From contig DXZL01000032.1 in the NCBI GenBank assembly GCA_019419725.1, positions 5,834-13,400 of the forward strand: a DNA stretch of 7,567 nucleotides, read 5' to 3'. How positions within the stretch are numbered: position 1 is the stretch's first letter; each line of letters starts with the position of its first letter. Under the pieces are notes generated by a model, which had not been told where the DNA came from, ran no database searches, and was given only the letters and a program-made list of their open reading frames with translations. The position numbers and the translations under genes are program-made. The stretch comes from Veillonella sp. (lineage in GTDB: Bacteria > Bacillota > Negativicutes > Veillonellales > Veillonellaceae). Shown one piece after another: positions 1-6,391 of the stretch.

Positions 1-52
1 ATTATAATATGTTCATTTAATATATTTTTTAAATTTTCATTTTATCTTCATT
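1..52. other. AT-rich intergenic DNA, no gene seen
   Basis: This short, very AT-rich stretch lies beyond the terminator of the polysaccharide operon. I see no credible reading frame, ribosome binding site or RNA gene in it. It reads TATAAT on the minus strand at 1-6, but no convincing -35 box lies at the right distance, so I do not call a promoter. It is probably the spacer between this operon and the next transcription unit to the left. Confidence 0.5.
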
Positions 53-91
53 AAAAATACCTCATAATCACTACGATTATGAGGTATTTTT
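53..91 (-). terminator. Bidirectional rho-independent terminator of the polysaccharide operon
   Basis: Bases 53-69 and 75-91 are perfect reverse complements (17 bp) around a 5-nt loop at 70-74. The inner stem contains TACCTCATAATC and is flanked by A-runs on one side and T-runs on the other. Either strand therefore gives a hairpin ending in a U-tract. On the minus strand it starts about 26 nt after the stop codon of the VanZ-family gene, the right place to end the operon. Its symmetry suggests it could also stop a convergent plus-strand transcript entering from the left, though no such gene is visible. Confidence 0.92.
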
Positions 92-116
92 TACTCATTT
101 GTATATTATTAACAAT

Positions 117-563
117 TTAATTTTTAAATGTACTTCTCTTATACCTGATATAATAGACTAATTTTGCCACTAAAATACCAATAACAACACCTACTGTATC
201 AATTAAAACATCAGAAATCTGAGAGCTACGACCTGGTGAAAACAATTGTATAAATTCATCAAGACTAGCTATCAACATTCCTAAACCGATAGTCTTAATT
301 ACGGTACCATATGTAATATATCGACGTAGAATCGTATATAAAACACCACCAAGGATTGTAAACTCTGTAAGATGTGCTAATTTTCGAACAATCCTATTTA
401 AGGTCCATATATTTCCATGAAAGCCTAACTTATTTACTATATGGGCAAAGGTCTCTGCAAAAAGCAAACTAAATCCATCTGATGATCCACCAGTCTGCAT
501 CGAATTATCCCATATAAAAAATACAATTAGCCCTAACAGGATATATAGTAGCCAACGTTTCAT
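117..563 (-). CDS. VanZ-family membrane protein
   Basis: This is a 148-residue integral membrane protein of the VanZ-like family. There is a hydrophobic N-terminal segment at about residues 4-18, and further hydrophobic stretches at about 66-80, 88-101 and 118-139. Two family motifs are clear: RKLAH..E at residues 60-67, and DE..Q...PGR....D...D running from D102-E103 through Q106, P110-G-R112, D118 and D122. The founding member, VanZ of the enterococcal vanA cluster, gives low-level teicoplanin resistance by an unclear mechanism. Most chromosomal relatives are not resistance genes. It is the last gene of the operon, 36 nt after ugd, with its own good AGGAGA site 5 nt before the ATG. Its place after capsule-type genes suggests an envelope role, but the biochemical function is unknown. 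The family call is firm; the role is not. Confidence 0.88.
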   Translation of the reverse strand: MKRWLLYILLGLIVFFIWDNSMQTGGSSDGFSLLFAETFAHIVNKLGFHGNIWTLNRIVRKLAHLTEFTILGGVLYTILRRYITYGTVIKTIGLGMLIASLDEFIQLFSPGRSSQISDVLIDTVGVVIGILVAKLVYYIRYKRSTFKN

Positions 564-568
564 ACTAC

Positions 569-574
569 TCTCCT
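569..574 (-). promoter_or_regulatory. Ribosome binding site of the VanZ-family gene
   Basis: The minus strand reads AGGAGA here, 5 nt before the ATG at 561-563. It lies in the 36-nt gap after ugd, so this gene can be initiated independently of its upstream neighbour. I see no terminator in the gap, which supports co-transcription with ugd. Confidence 0.8.
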
Positions 575-599
575 AAACGCCACAATACATATACTCATA

Positions 600-1766
600 T
601 TAATCGCGGTCAAAAATGTCTCTTGTGTAAACTTTATCCTTCACATCTTCTAAACTCTTATCCCAACGGTTAGCTACTATGACATCACTAACACGTTTAA
701 AGTCTTCAAAGTTACGAATCACAGGGGAATTAAAGAAGTCTTCTGCATCAAGAGTCGGTTCATAAACAACTACTGCAATCCCCTTAGCTTTAATTCGTTT
801 CATTACACCTTGAATTGCAGATGCTCTAAAGTTATCAGAGTTCATTTTCATAGTCAAGCGATAGATGCCAACAATTTTTGGGTTCTTTCCTATAATAACA
901 TCTGCTATGTGATCCTTGCGAGTTCTATTAGCATCAACAATAGCAGAAATTAAATTTTGTGGAACATCATTATAGTTAGCTAATAATTGCTTAGTATCTT
1001 TTGGTAAGCAATAACCGCCATAACCAAAGGATGGATTATTATAGAAATCGCCTATACGAGGATCTAAACAAACACCATTAATAATCTGGCTTGTACTAAG
1101 ACCACGAACTTCAGCATAAGAATCTAACTCATTAAAGTAAGCAACACGCAATGCTAAATAAGTATTAGCAAATAATTTAATAGCTTCTGCTTCCGTAGAA
1201 TCCGTATACAATTGAGGCACATTTTCTTTGATGGCACCATCAGCTAATAGTTGCCCAAAGCAACGAGCTCTTTTAGAGTCTTCTCCTACCACAATACGAG
1301 AAGGATGTAAATTATCATATAAAGCTTTACCTTCACGTAAGAACTCTGGAGAGAAAATCAAGTTCTCCGTGTCAAATTCTTTACGCATTTGAGCTGTATA
1401 CCCAACTGGTACTGTTGACTTGATAACCATAACAGCATCTGGATTGATATCTAATACTGTTTTGATAACTTGCTCTACAGAAGATGTGTCAAAGAAATTC
1501 TTTTGAGGATCATAATTAGTAGGGGTTGAAATAATAACATAATCAGCACCTGTAAAAGCCTCTACAGGATCCAAGGTAGCTTTAAAGTTTAATTTTTTAG
1601 TAGCCAAATACTCTTGCAATTCTGCATCTACAATAGGTGACTCTTTGCGATTTAACATTTCTACCTTTTCAGGAATAATATCGAGGGCTACTACTTCATT
1701 ATGTTGTGCTAATAAAACACCATTTGAAAGGCCTACATAGCCGGTCCCAGCAATTGCAATCTTCAT
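600..1766 (-). CDS. ugd: UDP-glucose 6-dehydrogenase
   Basis: A cytoplasmic enzyme that oxidises UDP-glucose to UDP-glucuronate with two NAD+, the committed step to uronic-acid sugars. At 388 residues it matches the short E. coli-type Ugd in length, and it appears collinear with that protein from end to end. Visible features are the N-terminal Rossmann motif GTGYVG at residues 7-12 with D29 following, STVPVG at 117-122 (T118), SPEFLREG at 139-146 (E141 and E145), K197 and N201 in AIKLFANTY, and the active-site segment FGYGGYCLPKD at 247-257 with catalytic C253 and D257. These match the catalytic set known from the Streptococcus pyogenes enzyme with a constant offset. The start is a clear ATG, preceded by GGAGG inside the end of the epimerase gene. 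The stop of that gene abuts this ATG with no gap, so the two are probably translated together and work in sequence. Confidence 0.97.
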   Translation of the reverse strand: MKIAIAGTGYVGLSNGVLLAQHNEVVALDIIPEKVEMLNRKESPIVDAELQEYLATKKLNFKATLDPVEAFTGADYVIISTPTNYDPQKNFFDTSSVEQVIKTVLDINPDAVMVIKSTVPVGYTAQMRKEFDTENLIFSPEFLREGKALYDNLHPSRIVVGEDSKRARCFGQLLADGAIKENVPQLYTDSTEAEAIKLFANTYLALRVAYFNELDSYAEVRGLSTSQIINGVCLDPRIGDFYNNPSFGYGGYCLPKDTKQLLANYNDVPQNLISAIVDANRTRKDHIADVIIGKNPKIVGIYRLTMKMNSDNFRASAIQGVMKRIKAKGIAVVVYEPTLDAEDFFNSPVIRNFEDFKRVSDVIVANRWDKSLEDVKDKVYTRDIFDRD

Positions 1767-2864
1767 TTATTTGCCCTCCGTCATATAAAACTCTTTATAC
1801 CATATAGCAAATTTCCGTAACCCTTCGCGTAAAGATGTATTCGGCTTGAATCCAAAATCTTCTTCTAGAGCACTTGTATCTGCATAAGTGACAGGTACAT
1901 CACCGGGTTGCATTGCCACTAATTCTTTATGGTTTTCAAAATTGTAATCTTCTGGTAATACACCAGCAGAAACCAATTCCTCTGAAAGAATACGTACAAA
2001 ATCAAGGAGATTTTCAGGATGACTATTACCAATATTATAAATAGCATATGGTGGTACTGGTAACCCATCAGCACCATTACGACGCTCTGGGGCTGCACAC
2101 ATAACCTTAGATACGCCTTCTACAATATCATCGATATAGGTAAAGTCACGTTTACAATTACCATAGTTAAAGATTTTTATGGTCCCGCCACTACGCAATG
2201 TATTAGTAAAACCAAAGTATGCCATATCAGGACGCCCTGCAGGACCATATACAGTGAAGAAACGAAGTCCTGTACTAGGAATGTTATATAACTTGGCATA
2301 AGAATAAGCCAATAGTTCATTTGATTTTTTTGTAGCCGCATAAAGAGATACCGGATTATCTACTTTATGATCTGTAGAGTATGGAATTTGTTTATTCGCT
2401 CCATATACAGAAGACGATGATGCATAAACTAAATGCTCTACTCCACTTTCACCGTTATCATAGGAATGACGACAAGCCTCTAATATATTGTAAAAGCCAA
2501 TAATATTAGACTCAATATAAGCATCAGGATTCGTAATAGAATAACGCACACCCGCCTGTGCTGCTAAATTAACAACAACACGAGGTTTATACGTAGAGAA
2601 AATTTCTTCAATAAAGGTTTTATCTGCAATATTCCCTTTTTTAAATATCCACGTATTTTTATTATCTTTGCTCATCTCATCAATTTGTTGCAATCGATAA
2701 TCTTTTAAAGCCACGTCATAGTAATCATTAACAGAATCTATGCCGATAATTTGAGTTCCTTCTGCTTCAGATAACAGGGACATAACAAGATTAGCCCCTA
2801 CAAATCCAGCGGCTCCCGTTACTAGGATCACCGTGTTGTTTAAGTCTACATTTTTTGAAAGCAT
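1767..2864 (-). CDS. NAD-dependent epimerase, probable UDP-glucuronate 4-epimerase
   Basis: An extended short-chain dehydrogenase/reductase of 365 residues. It probably interconverts UDP-glucuronate and UDP-galacturonate in the cytoplasm, using the product of the next gene, ugd. It shows the NAD-binding motif TGAAGFVG at residues 16-23, D43 after the second strand, NLAAQAGVRYS at 99-109, the SSSSVYG segment at 149-155, and the catalytic YAATK at 175-179 (Y175 and K179). GPAGRPDMA at 207-215 and KRDFTYIDD at 238-246 are characteristic of the glucuronate 4-epimerase branch rather than GalE. I chose the ATG at 2862-2864 because AAAGGAG sits 5 nt before it. An in-frame ATG at 2877-2879 would add five residues, but it overlaps that site's upstream edge and has no site of its own. 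A related 4-epimerase or a decarboxylating relative cannot be fully excluded from sequence alone. Confidence 0.9.
   Translation of the reverse strand: MLSKNVDLNNTVILVTGAAGFVGANLVMSLLSEAEGTQIIGIDSVNDYYDVALKDYRLQQIDEMSKDNKNTWIFKKGNIADKTFIEEIFSTYKPRVVVNLAAQAGVRYSITNPDAYIESNIIGFYNILEACRHSYDNGESGVEHLVYASSSSVYGANKQIPYSTDHKVDNPVSLYAATKKSNELLAYSYAKLYNIPSTGLRFFTVYGPAGRPDMAYFGFTNTLRSGGTIKIFNYGNCKRDFTYIDDIVEGVSKVMCAAPERRNGADGLPVPPYAIYNIGNSHPENLLDFVRILSEELVSAGVLPEDYNFENHKELVAMQPGDVPVTYADTSALEEDFGFKPNTSLREGLRKFAIWYKEFYMTEGK
1774..1779 (-). promoter_or_regulatory. Ribosome binding site of ugd, embedded in the upstream gene
   Basis: The minus strand reads GGAGGG here, 7 nt before the ugd ATG. It is encoded by the last sense codons of the epimerase gene, which stops directly against the ugd start. 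Ribosomes finishing the epimerase pass straight over this site, an arrangement typical of translational coupling. Confidence 0.75.
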
Positions 2865-2869
2865 ATGTA

Positions 2870-2876
2870 CTCCTTT
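2870..2876 (-). promoter_or_regulatory. Ribosome binding site that decides the epimerase start
   Basis: The minus strand reads AAAGGAG, then TACAT, then the ATG at 2862-2864. It is a near-ideal site at 5-nt spacing. The alternative ATG at 2877-2879 lies immediately upstream of this site and is preceded only by AT-rich sequence ending ACAGAACT, which offers no pairing to 16S rRNA. The site therefore favours the shorter, 365-residue protein. Confidence 0.85.
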
Positions 2877-2890
2877 CATAGTTCTGTTAA

Positions 2891-4342
2891 TTATGAGCGT
2901 CTTACTTTACTTAATACTTTATCAATGCCAGAAGTAATAATGGCACGCTCAGATGGAACAATACATAATATAGCCACATATAGCACCACGCATAAGATCA
3001 TACAAACTATAGTCCACCATACCGCATCATATACATGTAAAGCACTATACGCAACAGCGCCAACAATAGATGCAGTAATTAGATATACACCTATATTAGT
3101 AATCACTCGAAGGGCACTCATATGTATAAATAATGCTAAGAAAATCATGGCAACCATTAACATTTCCATGCGTACTATTGAACGAGCATAGACAAATGTA
3201 CTAAAGTCATACTGAATACAAATATATATTACCGGTATTAATACAACTAAATGTAATATTTGAGTCCAGAATGATAAATTAGGAACTCCCTTTGCACGGA
3301 ATACTTCAGAAATCAAATTCGCTGTTACTGTCATAATAGCGGAACTCAAGGCCCAAGATCCCAATACAATACCTGCTAACTTCCATTGTGGTCCCAATAA
3401 GAGATCAACAACAAAGTCTTGGAATACAAACAAGCCTATCCCTATAGGTACTAAAAAAAGAGCCATATAGCGTTGGAAGGTAAAGAATGTATTTGAGAAT
3501 GCCTGTTCATCCTGTTGAACTCGACTTAAAGCGGCAAATAATACAGGCGCTAAAGATGAAGTAGCCATGGCCATAACAGTTGTAACAATAGCCATAGGCA
3601 TTTTGTATATCCCTAAATAATAGGCATCTAAAAAGCGACTAATAATGAAGGTATCCACCCATGCGGTAAGCCAAATAGAAAATGCTTCAGCCAATGACCA
3701 TGCACTATAACTAAACATATTCATAAAGACTCGAGAACTAAAGAAGAGATGGATTTGATTTTTCCTACTCTTCAATAAAGCCAAAGCCGTAAATAACTGA
3801 GCCCCTAACATACCAGCGATTAAAGACCAATAGTCATATCCCATGAGCGCCATAGGTATGGATATCAATATAGGAGTCAGAATTGTGATGAGCCGAATGT
3901 TAAGAAGAAACTTAAAATTAAAGTCCCGTCTATACAAGGCCATTTGTACACTACTGAAAGCAGAGAGCGGAATCATGGCCCCCATTATGGCCAACGGTAT
4001 GCCTAATCCATCATTTCCAACTAATACAGCCAGTTCATCACGACCGACTATAATAGCTCCCCATAAGAGTAGAGAAAGAACTAAGTTAGCAATAAAAGCT
4101 ACATCTGTAGCCTCCTGTTTCTCTTTATCACTTTGAAACTCATGCTGTACAAGAAACTTTTGGAATCCCGCATCAGCTAGCATTTCTGCAAAGGATATAA
4201 CCATCATAATTGTTGCCAATATCCCAAATGCCGTAGGTGCTAGCATATGGGCCAATATTATATTTGTTAGTGGTGTAATAAGCTTTGCTAAAACCTCTGT
4301 TATGACAGACCATTTAGCAGCAGCTACTATTTTTGTATCCAT
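2891..4342 (-). CDS. Wzx-type polysaccharide flippase (MOP/PST family)
   Basis: A polytopic inner-membrane transporter of 483 residues, the usual length for the polysaccharide-transport (PST) branch of the MOP flippases that includes WzxC and TuaB. It is expected to move undecaprenyl-linked repeat units across the cytoplasmic membrane. The N-terminal pattern is typical: KWSVITEVLAK near residues 10-20, LAHMLAPTAFGI at 30-41, and LADAGFQKFLVQ at 55-66. The rest is a succession of hydrophobic segments, roughly 12-14 in all, without soluble domains. The start codon shares one base with the stop of the CapA-like gene (TAATG), and no Shine-Dalgarno sequence is visible upstream. Initiation probably depends on ribosomes ending the previous gene. 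The substrate cannot be read from sequence, but the neighbours point to a uronic-acid-containing unit. Confidence 0.93.
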   Translation of the reverse strand: MDTKIVAAAKWSVITEVLAKLITPLTNIILAHMLAPTAFGILATIMMVISFAEMLADAGFQKFLVQHEFQSDKEKQEATDVAFIANLVLSLLLWGAIIVGRDELAVLVGNDGLGIPLAIMGAMIPLSAFSSVQMALYRRDFNFKFLLNIRLITILTPILISIPMALMGYDYWSLIAGMLGAQLFTALALLKSRKNQIHLFFSSRVFMNMFSYSAWSLAEAFSIWLTAWVDTFIISRFLDAYYLGIYKMPMAIVTTVMAMATSSLAPVLFAALSRVQQDEQAFSNTFFTFQRYMALFLVPIGIGLFVFQDFVVDLLLGPQWKLAGIVLGSWALSSAIMTVTANLISEVFRAKGVPNLSFWTQILHLVVLIPVIYICIQYDFSTFVYARSIVRMEMLMVAMIFLALFIHMSALRVITNIGVYLITASIVGAVAYSALHVYDAVWWTIVCMILCVVLYVAILCIVPSERAIITSGIDKVLSKVRRS

Positions 4343-4344
4343 TA
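4340..4344 (-). promoter_or_regulatory. TAATG stop-start overlap without Shine-Dalgarno
   Basis: The TAA of the CapA-like gene and the ATG of the flippase share one A. The roughly 20 nt before it on the minus strand are nearly all A and T (ending CAATAAAAAATA) and show no GGAG-like core. Flippase synthesis is therefore probably coupled to termination of the upstream gene. The junction is seen directly; the coupling is inferred. Confidence 0.65.
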
Positions 4345-5505
4345 TTTTTTATTGATATTCTTAATGCCCCGCAAGAATAATTCATGGTGAGCTTCACATT
4401 CCAAGTAATTTTGAATTGCTAAATAACTTGTTTTTCCTAAAATAAGTTGCATTAATTTTCGTCCAAATAATCCATTTATTGCGCGGATAATAAAAGATCT
4501 ACCTAAAAATTCACGCAAATATCGCTTTACATGAGTATCAGCAAACTTCTTATATGCTTGAACAACAAAATGAGCATCTCTAATGTTTTCACTTCGCTTT
4601 TTATATTCCGTCAATGTTTCAAGGCCTTCTGATTCAGTAGCCAAACGAGTGCCCCTTTCGGTACCACGAATTGGCACTTCAGATACAATAAAGGTATCCT
4701 TTGTAGCCTCCACACTGATTAATAAGGAATCTTTTACAAACTCCTTATGATGTATATAGGATTCGGAGTTAAAGATAAAGTTACCTTGGCCATAAATAAT
4801 AGTCCCCTTACCATAGTCCTCACGAGAACCTATACAATGACTATGTTGACAAATGACAAGGTCGGCCCCTTTATCAACAAATTTTCTGCAATATCTTTGT
4901 AACATTGGCGATGGATAGCGATAAAACTCCTTCCCACCATGATATAGGACGATAACATAATCACAAGTTTTCTTTAAAGCTTCTACATCATCGAAGCTCT
5001 CTAATACATCAAATGGATTAGCCCCCATTGTATGACAAGAAGCAACGGTAAACTCATGTTCTGCACATAGGTAAAATCCTATACGTATACCTTCTTTTTC
5101 AAAGATAAAAGGCTTTTTAGCTGCTTTTACATTAGCACCAGCACCTGCATTTTTAATATCATGCTTTTTTAATAACTCCAGTGTAGTAGTTAATCCTTCT
5201 ACACCATAATCTAAGGAGTGATTATTAGCCAATGTTAAAAATATAGGCTCTAAAGCCTTATAACCATAGATTGTTTTTGTAGGAGACTTTAAATTATTAC
5301 CAAATTTATTAATCGGAGTAGATGCATCTGTTAAAGGCACCTCTAAATTAAATACATTTAAATCAGATTCCTTTAGAAGTCCCAGTAACTCCTTACCAAC
5401 CAAAGCCTCTCCATTACCAGATTCAAATAATTCTCTATTTATATCCGTTGGGACAAAATCAGCCCCGATGTACAATTTCAAGGTGTAACCACTCTCCCAA
5501 TTCAT
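4342..5505 (-). CDS. CapA-family protein, metallophosphatase fold, no membrane anchor
   Basis: A CapA/PgsA-type protein, the family named for the capsule and poly-gamma-glutamate factor. In 387-residue numbering it shows GADFVPT at 14-20 (D16), NLEVPLTD at 53-60 (E55), ANNHSLDYG at 93-101, LYHGGKE at 187-193, CQHSHCIG at 219-226 and YGQGNFIFN at 238-246. Together these form the expected metal-site set of a calcineurin-like fold. The catalytic domain starts almost at residue 1, with no signal peptide or N-terminal transmembrane helix, unlike classical CapA/PgsA. The roughly 130-residue C-terminal part is basic and mildly hydrophobic around residues 335-370. The ATG at 5503-5505 lacks a good ribosome binding site. 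A TTG at 5479-5481, giving a protein beginning MKLYIGADF (379 residues), has GGGAG 12 nt upstream and is a credible alternative. It overlaps the ATP-grasp gene and is followed by the flippase. Its substrate is unknown. Confidence 0.85.
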   Translation of the reverse strand: MNWESGYTLKLYIGADFVPTDINRELFESGNGEALVGKELLGLLKESDLNVFNLEVPLTDASTPINKFGNNLKSPTKTIYGYKALEPIFLTLANNHSLDYGVEGLTTTLELLKKHDIKNAGAGANVKAAKKPFIFEKEGIRIGFYLCAEHEFTVASCHTMGANPFDVLESFDDVEALKKTCDYVIVLYHGGKEFYRYPSPMLQRYCRKFVDKGADLVICQHSHCIGSREDYGKGTIIYGQGNFIFNSESYIHHKEFVKDSLLISVEATKDTFIVSEVPIRGTERGTRLATESEGLETLTEYKKRSENIRDAHFVVQAYKKFADTHVKRYLREFLGRSFIIRAINGLFGRKLMQLILGKTSYLAIQNYLECEAHHELFLRGIKNINKK

Positions 5506-6391
5506 AATCTTTTGTCATAGGACGAAACTTTTCTAATCCTGCACCCGGGAAGAATGTTAACTCTCCAATATAAAGTCGTCCCTTTATTTCATAAAAATCA
5601 ACACGTAAAAACGGACAGTCTTTACTAAGTTCAGTAGCCAATCTTAGCATTTCTTCATATGTTTCAGGCCTTGTAAACTCAGTTGATACCGGCGGATAAT
5701 GGCCAAAATGAATGCCCATAGGATTCCAATCGATATCGTAAAAATTCATACGCGTTCCTGTTTTAGAAAAGCGGTTAGAACATACTACAGTCAATTTTGG
5801 TTTGCCATGAAAACAATACATTTTATAATCTAAGATTTCATTGCTACCTAGCTCAGATAAATATTCCTCTGCTATAATCCGATGAGGAACATCTTTATAA
5901 GGCCACTCTCTGGATATACGCGAATAATCCCGTTGTAAGGATGCACTTAATTTAGCTTTAGCGGCCTCTCGATCAAGGGATGACTTATCTTTACAAATAA
6001 CGATGCCCCCACTATCATGTGTACATTTCAAAACAAATTGATTAGGTAATGCATCAAAGTCAATATCCTCTACAGAATCCCAAACAGCAAGTGTGCGAAT
6101 TATATATTGTTCACCCACACGTTGAGCAATAAAATTCTTAGCTTCATATTTATCAACCATTACAGTTTGTATAGGTTCTCTGTAATTAACCTTTAGCCAT
6201 TGTAACTTTTCGCTAAAAGTTTTGGGATTTTCTAAATCTAGAGGATAGCCCATGTATTTTGGGAATACTTTCTTTAAAAACTCTTCATCAGATAAAGAAT
6301 CATAATAACCTAATTTGATTAATACTCTTGTGCGATAGTAAGGTTTTGTTAAAAAGGACATGCCAACTTTACATAACTTGCTGAGCTTCAT
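5459..6391 (-). CDS. TupA-like ATP-grasp protein
   Basis: A soluble, probably cytoplasmic or membrane-associated protein of 310 residues of the TupA-like ATP-grasp family. Automatic annotation often labels this family glycosyltransferase. Visible parts are an N-terminal YMGYPLDLENPKTFSEKLQWLK block at residues 46-67 (typical of the family), VDKYEAK at 79-85, LKCTHDSGG at 121-129 (nucleotide-binding lysine and glycine-rich turn), EEY at 175-177, DYKMYCFHGKP at 188-198, LRVDFYE at 262-268 (D265), and GELTFFPGAG at 276-285 (E277, probable Mg site). ATP-grasp enzymes join a carboxylate to an amine or thiol through an acyl-phosphate. The name TupA comes from teichuronopeptide synthesis in alkaliphilic Bacillus. 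Beside a CapA-like gene and uronic-acid enzymes, an amide-forming role on the polymer is plausible but unproven. The ATG is preceded by GGAAGGGA with 7-nt spacing. It overlaps the polymerase gene by 23 nt and the CapA-like gene by up to 47 nt. Confidence 0.86.
   Translation of the reverse strand: MKLSKLCKVGMSFLTKPYYRTRVLIKLGYYDSLSDEEFLKKVFPKYMGYPLDLENPKTFSEKLQWLKVNYREPIQTVMVDKYEAKNFIAQRVGEQYIIRTLAVWDSVEDIDFDALPNQFVLKCTHDSGGIVICKDKSSLDREAAKAKLSASLQRDYSRISREWPYKDVPHRIIAEEYLSELGSNEILDYKMYCFHGKPKLTVVCSNRFSKTGTRMNFYDIDWNPMGIHFGHYPPVSTEFTRPETYEEMLRLATELSKDCPFLRVDFYEIKGRLYIGELTFFPGAGLEKFRPMTKDYELGEWLHLEIVHRG
5494..5498 (-). promoter_or_regulatory. Possible ribosome binding site for a TTG start of the CapA-like gene
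   Basis: The minus strand reads GGGAG here, 12 nt before a TTG at 5479-5481 that would begin the CapA-like protein as MKLYIGADF. The spacing is longer than ideal. The upstream ATG at 5503-5505 has no comparable site, and its first eight residues lie before the conserved domain. The choice stays open. Confidence 0.4.

Noticed and set aside
1..6. TATAAT on the minus strand as a -10 promoter box for a gene to the left
   Set aside because: The sequence 17 nt upstream reads AAAAAT rather than a TTGACA-like box, and the whole stretch is so AT-rich that such hexamers arise by chance.
117..563. VanZ-family gene as a teicoplanin resistance determinant
   Set aside because: No vanH, vanA, vanX or vanRS-like genes are present, and most chromosomal VanZ-like proteins have no shown link to resistance. 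The operon context points to envelope polymer synthesis.
564..599. A separate promoter or terminator between ugd and the VanZ-family gene
   Set aside because: The 36-nt gap contains a good ribosome binding site but no hairpin and no paired -35 and -10 boxes.
2865..3191. Plus-strand open frame of about 108 codons opposite the end of the flippase gene
   Set aside because: Its sequence is rich in Thr, Ile and Ala in the manner of an antisense reading, it has no recognisable domain, and it lies fully against a well-supported flippase gene and the leader of the epimerase gene.
3843..4136. Plus-strand open frame of about 97 codons inside the flippase gene
   Set aside because: It is antisense to conserved flippase coding sequence, with no family resemblance.
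4342..5505. A poly-gamma-glutamate capsule locus because of CapA
   Set aside because: No CapB/PgsB ligase or CapC/PgsC membrane protein is visible, and the protein lacks the usual membrane anchor. The flippase and polymerase instead point to a Wzx/Wzy polysaccharide.
5459..5505. A frameshift joining the ATP-grasp and CapA-like genes into one protein
   Set aside because: Both proteins have complete family domains and normal lengths. The overlap is short and fits ordinary operon packing, with no slippery sequence seen.
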